Of a stretch of 7,128 bases of DNA, positions 6,230 through 7,128 are shown piece by piece. The position numbers and the translations under genes were made by a program. The stretch is taken from positions 1-7,128 of the forward strand of contig JBKPDO010000159.1 in NCBI GenBank assembly GCA_046727955.1. The letters are read 5' to 3'. The notes under the pieces were generated by a model that was not told where the DNA came from, did not search any database, and worked only from the letters and a program-made list of their open reading frames with translations. Source of the stretch: DASVXQ01 sp046727955 (GTDB taxonomy: Bacteria; Actinomycetota; CALGFH01). The stretch's first letter is position 1. Every line of letters begins with the position of its first letter.

Positions 6230-6889
6230 CTACGTTCCCGCTCCCGCCCGTCCCCGGTCGTGGCCGTCTCCGTTTTGTCCCTCTCCGTCCTCGGCCTCGG
6301 GAGTGCGCAGGCCGAGCTGGCCCAGCGCAGCGACGATGAAGCTCTGCTTGGCCCCAGTGAAGTCGACCGAGTCGGTCAGACCCCTGGCGACAATATCCCG
6401 CTTCAGGTCCTCGTAGTCCCGGCGCAGGCGCTCGTCGGCCCGCAGCGCGTCGCGGAAGCCACGCAGCTCGGCCACCTCATGGCTGGTCGCCGGCACGATG
6501 TGAAGGTGGACCCGGTAGCGCTGGCGCCGGTGGCGGAAGACGCCCTGGAGCATCGGCCGGCTGGGGGGAAACGCCTGCGGGATGCTCTGCCGCTGGAAGC
6601 CGAGCTCGATCAGCGCCTCGGCCACCGCCGGGATCCGCTCGCGGGGCGCTGGCAGGAGCAGGTCGATCGTGCCCTTGCCGGCCAGGCCTGGCACCGCGGA
6701 ACTGCCGACGTGCTCGGCGCGGAGGTCCGGCACGACGCTGGCGACCAGGTCGAGCAGGCGCCGGGCAACCTCGGGCGCCGCCGGGTCGGCGTTGCGCACC
6801 ACCACCGGCACGCGCTCGTACCACTCGATGACCCGCTCCGGCCGCACCGCCGTCTGCCGGCTGGCCAGCTCGCTCGTGCCCCTTCTCAC
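6230..6889 (-). CDS. GrpB family protein (nucleotidyltransferase-like fold)
   Basis: The core matches the GrpB/UPF0157 family: EHVGSSAVPGLAGKGTIDLLLP (about 59-80, the GSxAVPGxxxKxxID motif typical of nucleotidyltransferase-like folds), then YRVHLHIVP (about 125-133), FRDALRADERLRRDYEDLK (about 145-163) and a final GAKQSFI helix. The molecular function of this family is not established; some members are fused to dephospho-CoA kinase. The C-terminus is a hydrophilic Glu/Gly/Asp-rich tail of about 20 residues. I chose the GTG at 6887-6889 (219 residues) because GGGAG lies 6 bases upstream. A GTG at 6935-6937 would give 235 residues but would make a simple repeat part of the protein, and a GTG at 6845-6847 would give 205. 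The gene precedes purE in the same direction with a 62-base gap and probably shares its transcript; a functional link to purine synthesis is not shown. Confidence 0.85.
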   Translation of the reverse strand: MRRGTSELASRQTAVRPERVIEWYERVPVVVRNADPAAPEVARRLLDLVASVVPDLRAEHVGSSAVPGLAGKGTIDLLLPAPRERIPAVAEALIELGFQRQSIPQAFPPSRPMLQGVFRHRRQRYRVHLHIVPATSHEVAELRGFRDALRADERLRRDYEDLKRDIVARGLTDSVDFTGAKQSFIVAALGQLGLRTPEAEDGEGQNGDGHDRGRAGAGT

Positions 6890-6891
6890 TC

Positions 6892-6933
6892 CTAACTCCC
6901 GTACTCCTGTACTCCCGCTCCTGTACTCCCGTA
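6892..6933. repeat. Short tandem repeat CTCCYGTA at the grpB 5' end
   Basis: On the plus strand, units of about 8 bases with consensus CTCC[C/T]GTA follow one another about six times, some of them shortened. A 13-mer, TCCTGTACTCCCG, is exact at 6905-6917 and 6919-6931. On the transcribed strand each unit reads GGAG or GGGAG, so the array supplies several Shine-Dalgarno-like sequences just ahead of the grpB start. Confidence 0.8.
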
Positions 6934-6954
6934 GCACTCATCCGCCCCGAACTA

Positions 6955-6989
6955 TGACAAAAGTATGCCTCTTGAATCCCCTTTTGTCA
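6955..6989. promoter_or_regulatory. Perfect 9-bp inverted repeat overlapping the grpB promoter (candidate operator)
   Basis: TGACAAAAG (6955-6963) and CTTTTGTCA (6981-6989) are exact inverted copies 17 bases apart. One arm covers most of the -35 box; the other abuts and partly overlaps the -10 box toward the start point. Arm centres are 26 bases apart, about two and a half helical turns. This layout suits a dimeric repressor or two dimers more than an RNA hairpin, since most of the element would lie upstream of the transcript. Confidence 0.5.
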
Positions 6990-6990
6990 C
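6962..6990 (-). promoter_or_regulatory. Sigma70-type promoter for grpB (and probably purE)
   Basis: On the minus strand GTGACA (6985-6990; five of six to TTGACA) and CATACT (6962-6967; four of six to TATAAT) are separated by exactly 17 bases. The surrounding 40 bases are clearly AT-richer than the rest of the window. A start near 6955 would leave a leader of about 65 bases before the chosen grpB GTG. This is the best promoter match in the window. Confidence 0.6.
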
Positions 6991-7006
6991 CCTCGGCGGG
7001 TCACGC

Positions 7007-7033
7007 GGGGCTTTCAGTGTGGGGCTTCAGTGT
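7007..7033. repeat. Direct tandem repeat upstream of the grpB promoter
   Basis: GGGGCTTTCAGTGT (7007-7020) is followed directly by GGGGCTTCAGTGT (7021-7033), which differs by one missing T. TTGCCGCGT also occurs twice, at 7060-7068 and 7079-7087. These lie upstream of the promoter and may be activator sites or slippage products. I see no supported gene in the rest of 6942-7128. Confidence 0.5.
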
Positions 7034-7128
7034 TTGGCCCATCCCCCTCATACCCCAGCTTGCCGCGTGGGATGCACGTTGCCGCGTCGAAGGTTGCTCT
7101 GGTGACCGATTTATACCTTGTGTGGAAC

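Noticed and set aside
6477..6941. Minus-strand frame starting at the ATG at 6941 within grpB
   Set aside because: It is out of frame with the GrpB motifs, low in complexity and without domain similarity; the ATG may at most be a tiny leader start.
7105..7115. TATAAA-like hexamer on the minus strand near the right edge
   Set aside because: No properly spaced -35 box lies within the window and no gene follows closely, so it is not called a promoter.
7014..7127. Possible 3' end of a minus-strand gene entering from the right edge (open until a TGA near 7014)
   Set aside because: About 37 codons are open in one frame and a neighbouring frame is also open; no family is recognisable and the DNA contains direct repeats.
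7073..7128. Possible plus-strand gene start (ATG at 7073, open to the window edge)
   Set aside because: Only 19 codons are visible, with no ribosome site and no recognisable sequence, so a divergent gene cannot be supported.

Overview
The window is high-GC DNA, roughly 70% by eye, and every gene I can support lies on the minus strand, so transcription runs from high to low coordinates. The best phylum-level clue is at the left end: a nitrate/nitrite-sensing histidine kinase-like protein, a Roadblock/LC7 protein and a small G-loop GTPase. This is the 'conservon' (cvn) arrangement typical of Actinomycetota. The genome is therefore most likely actinobacterial; I cannot name a genus.

In transcription order the right part holds: an upstream region (6942-7128) with a good sigma70-type promoter overlapped by a perfect 9-bp inverted repeat; a GrpB-family protein; purE; a strong 10-bp GC hairpin; purB; and purC, which shares a 4-base ATGA junction with purB. 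PurE, PurC and PurB catalyse consecutive steps of de novo IMP synthesis (carboxylation of AIR to CAIR, formation of SAICAR, release of AICAR). PurB also acts on adenylosuccinate in AMP synthesis. purK, the usual partner of class I purE, is not in the window.

A 275-bp gap (3048-3322) separates purC from the conservon. It holds a cluster of imperfect GC-rich repeats that includes the purC stop codon, followed by a plausible actinobacterial promoter for the conservon. cvnA overlaps cvnB by 17 bases, and cvnB is followed after 16 bases by the GTPase gene, which runs off the left edge. The DUF742 gene (cvnC) that normally sits between cvnB and cvnD is absent.

The points most worth a second look are the conservon without cvnC, a 10-codon in-frame palindromic insertion in purC that looks like a small palindromic element, the repeat cluster at the purC 3' end, and the promoter/operator upstream of grpB. 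I found no RNA genes, CRISPR arrays, insertion sequences or phage genes, and nothing that amounts to a clearly new multi-gene system.
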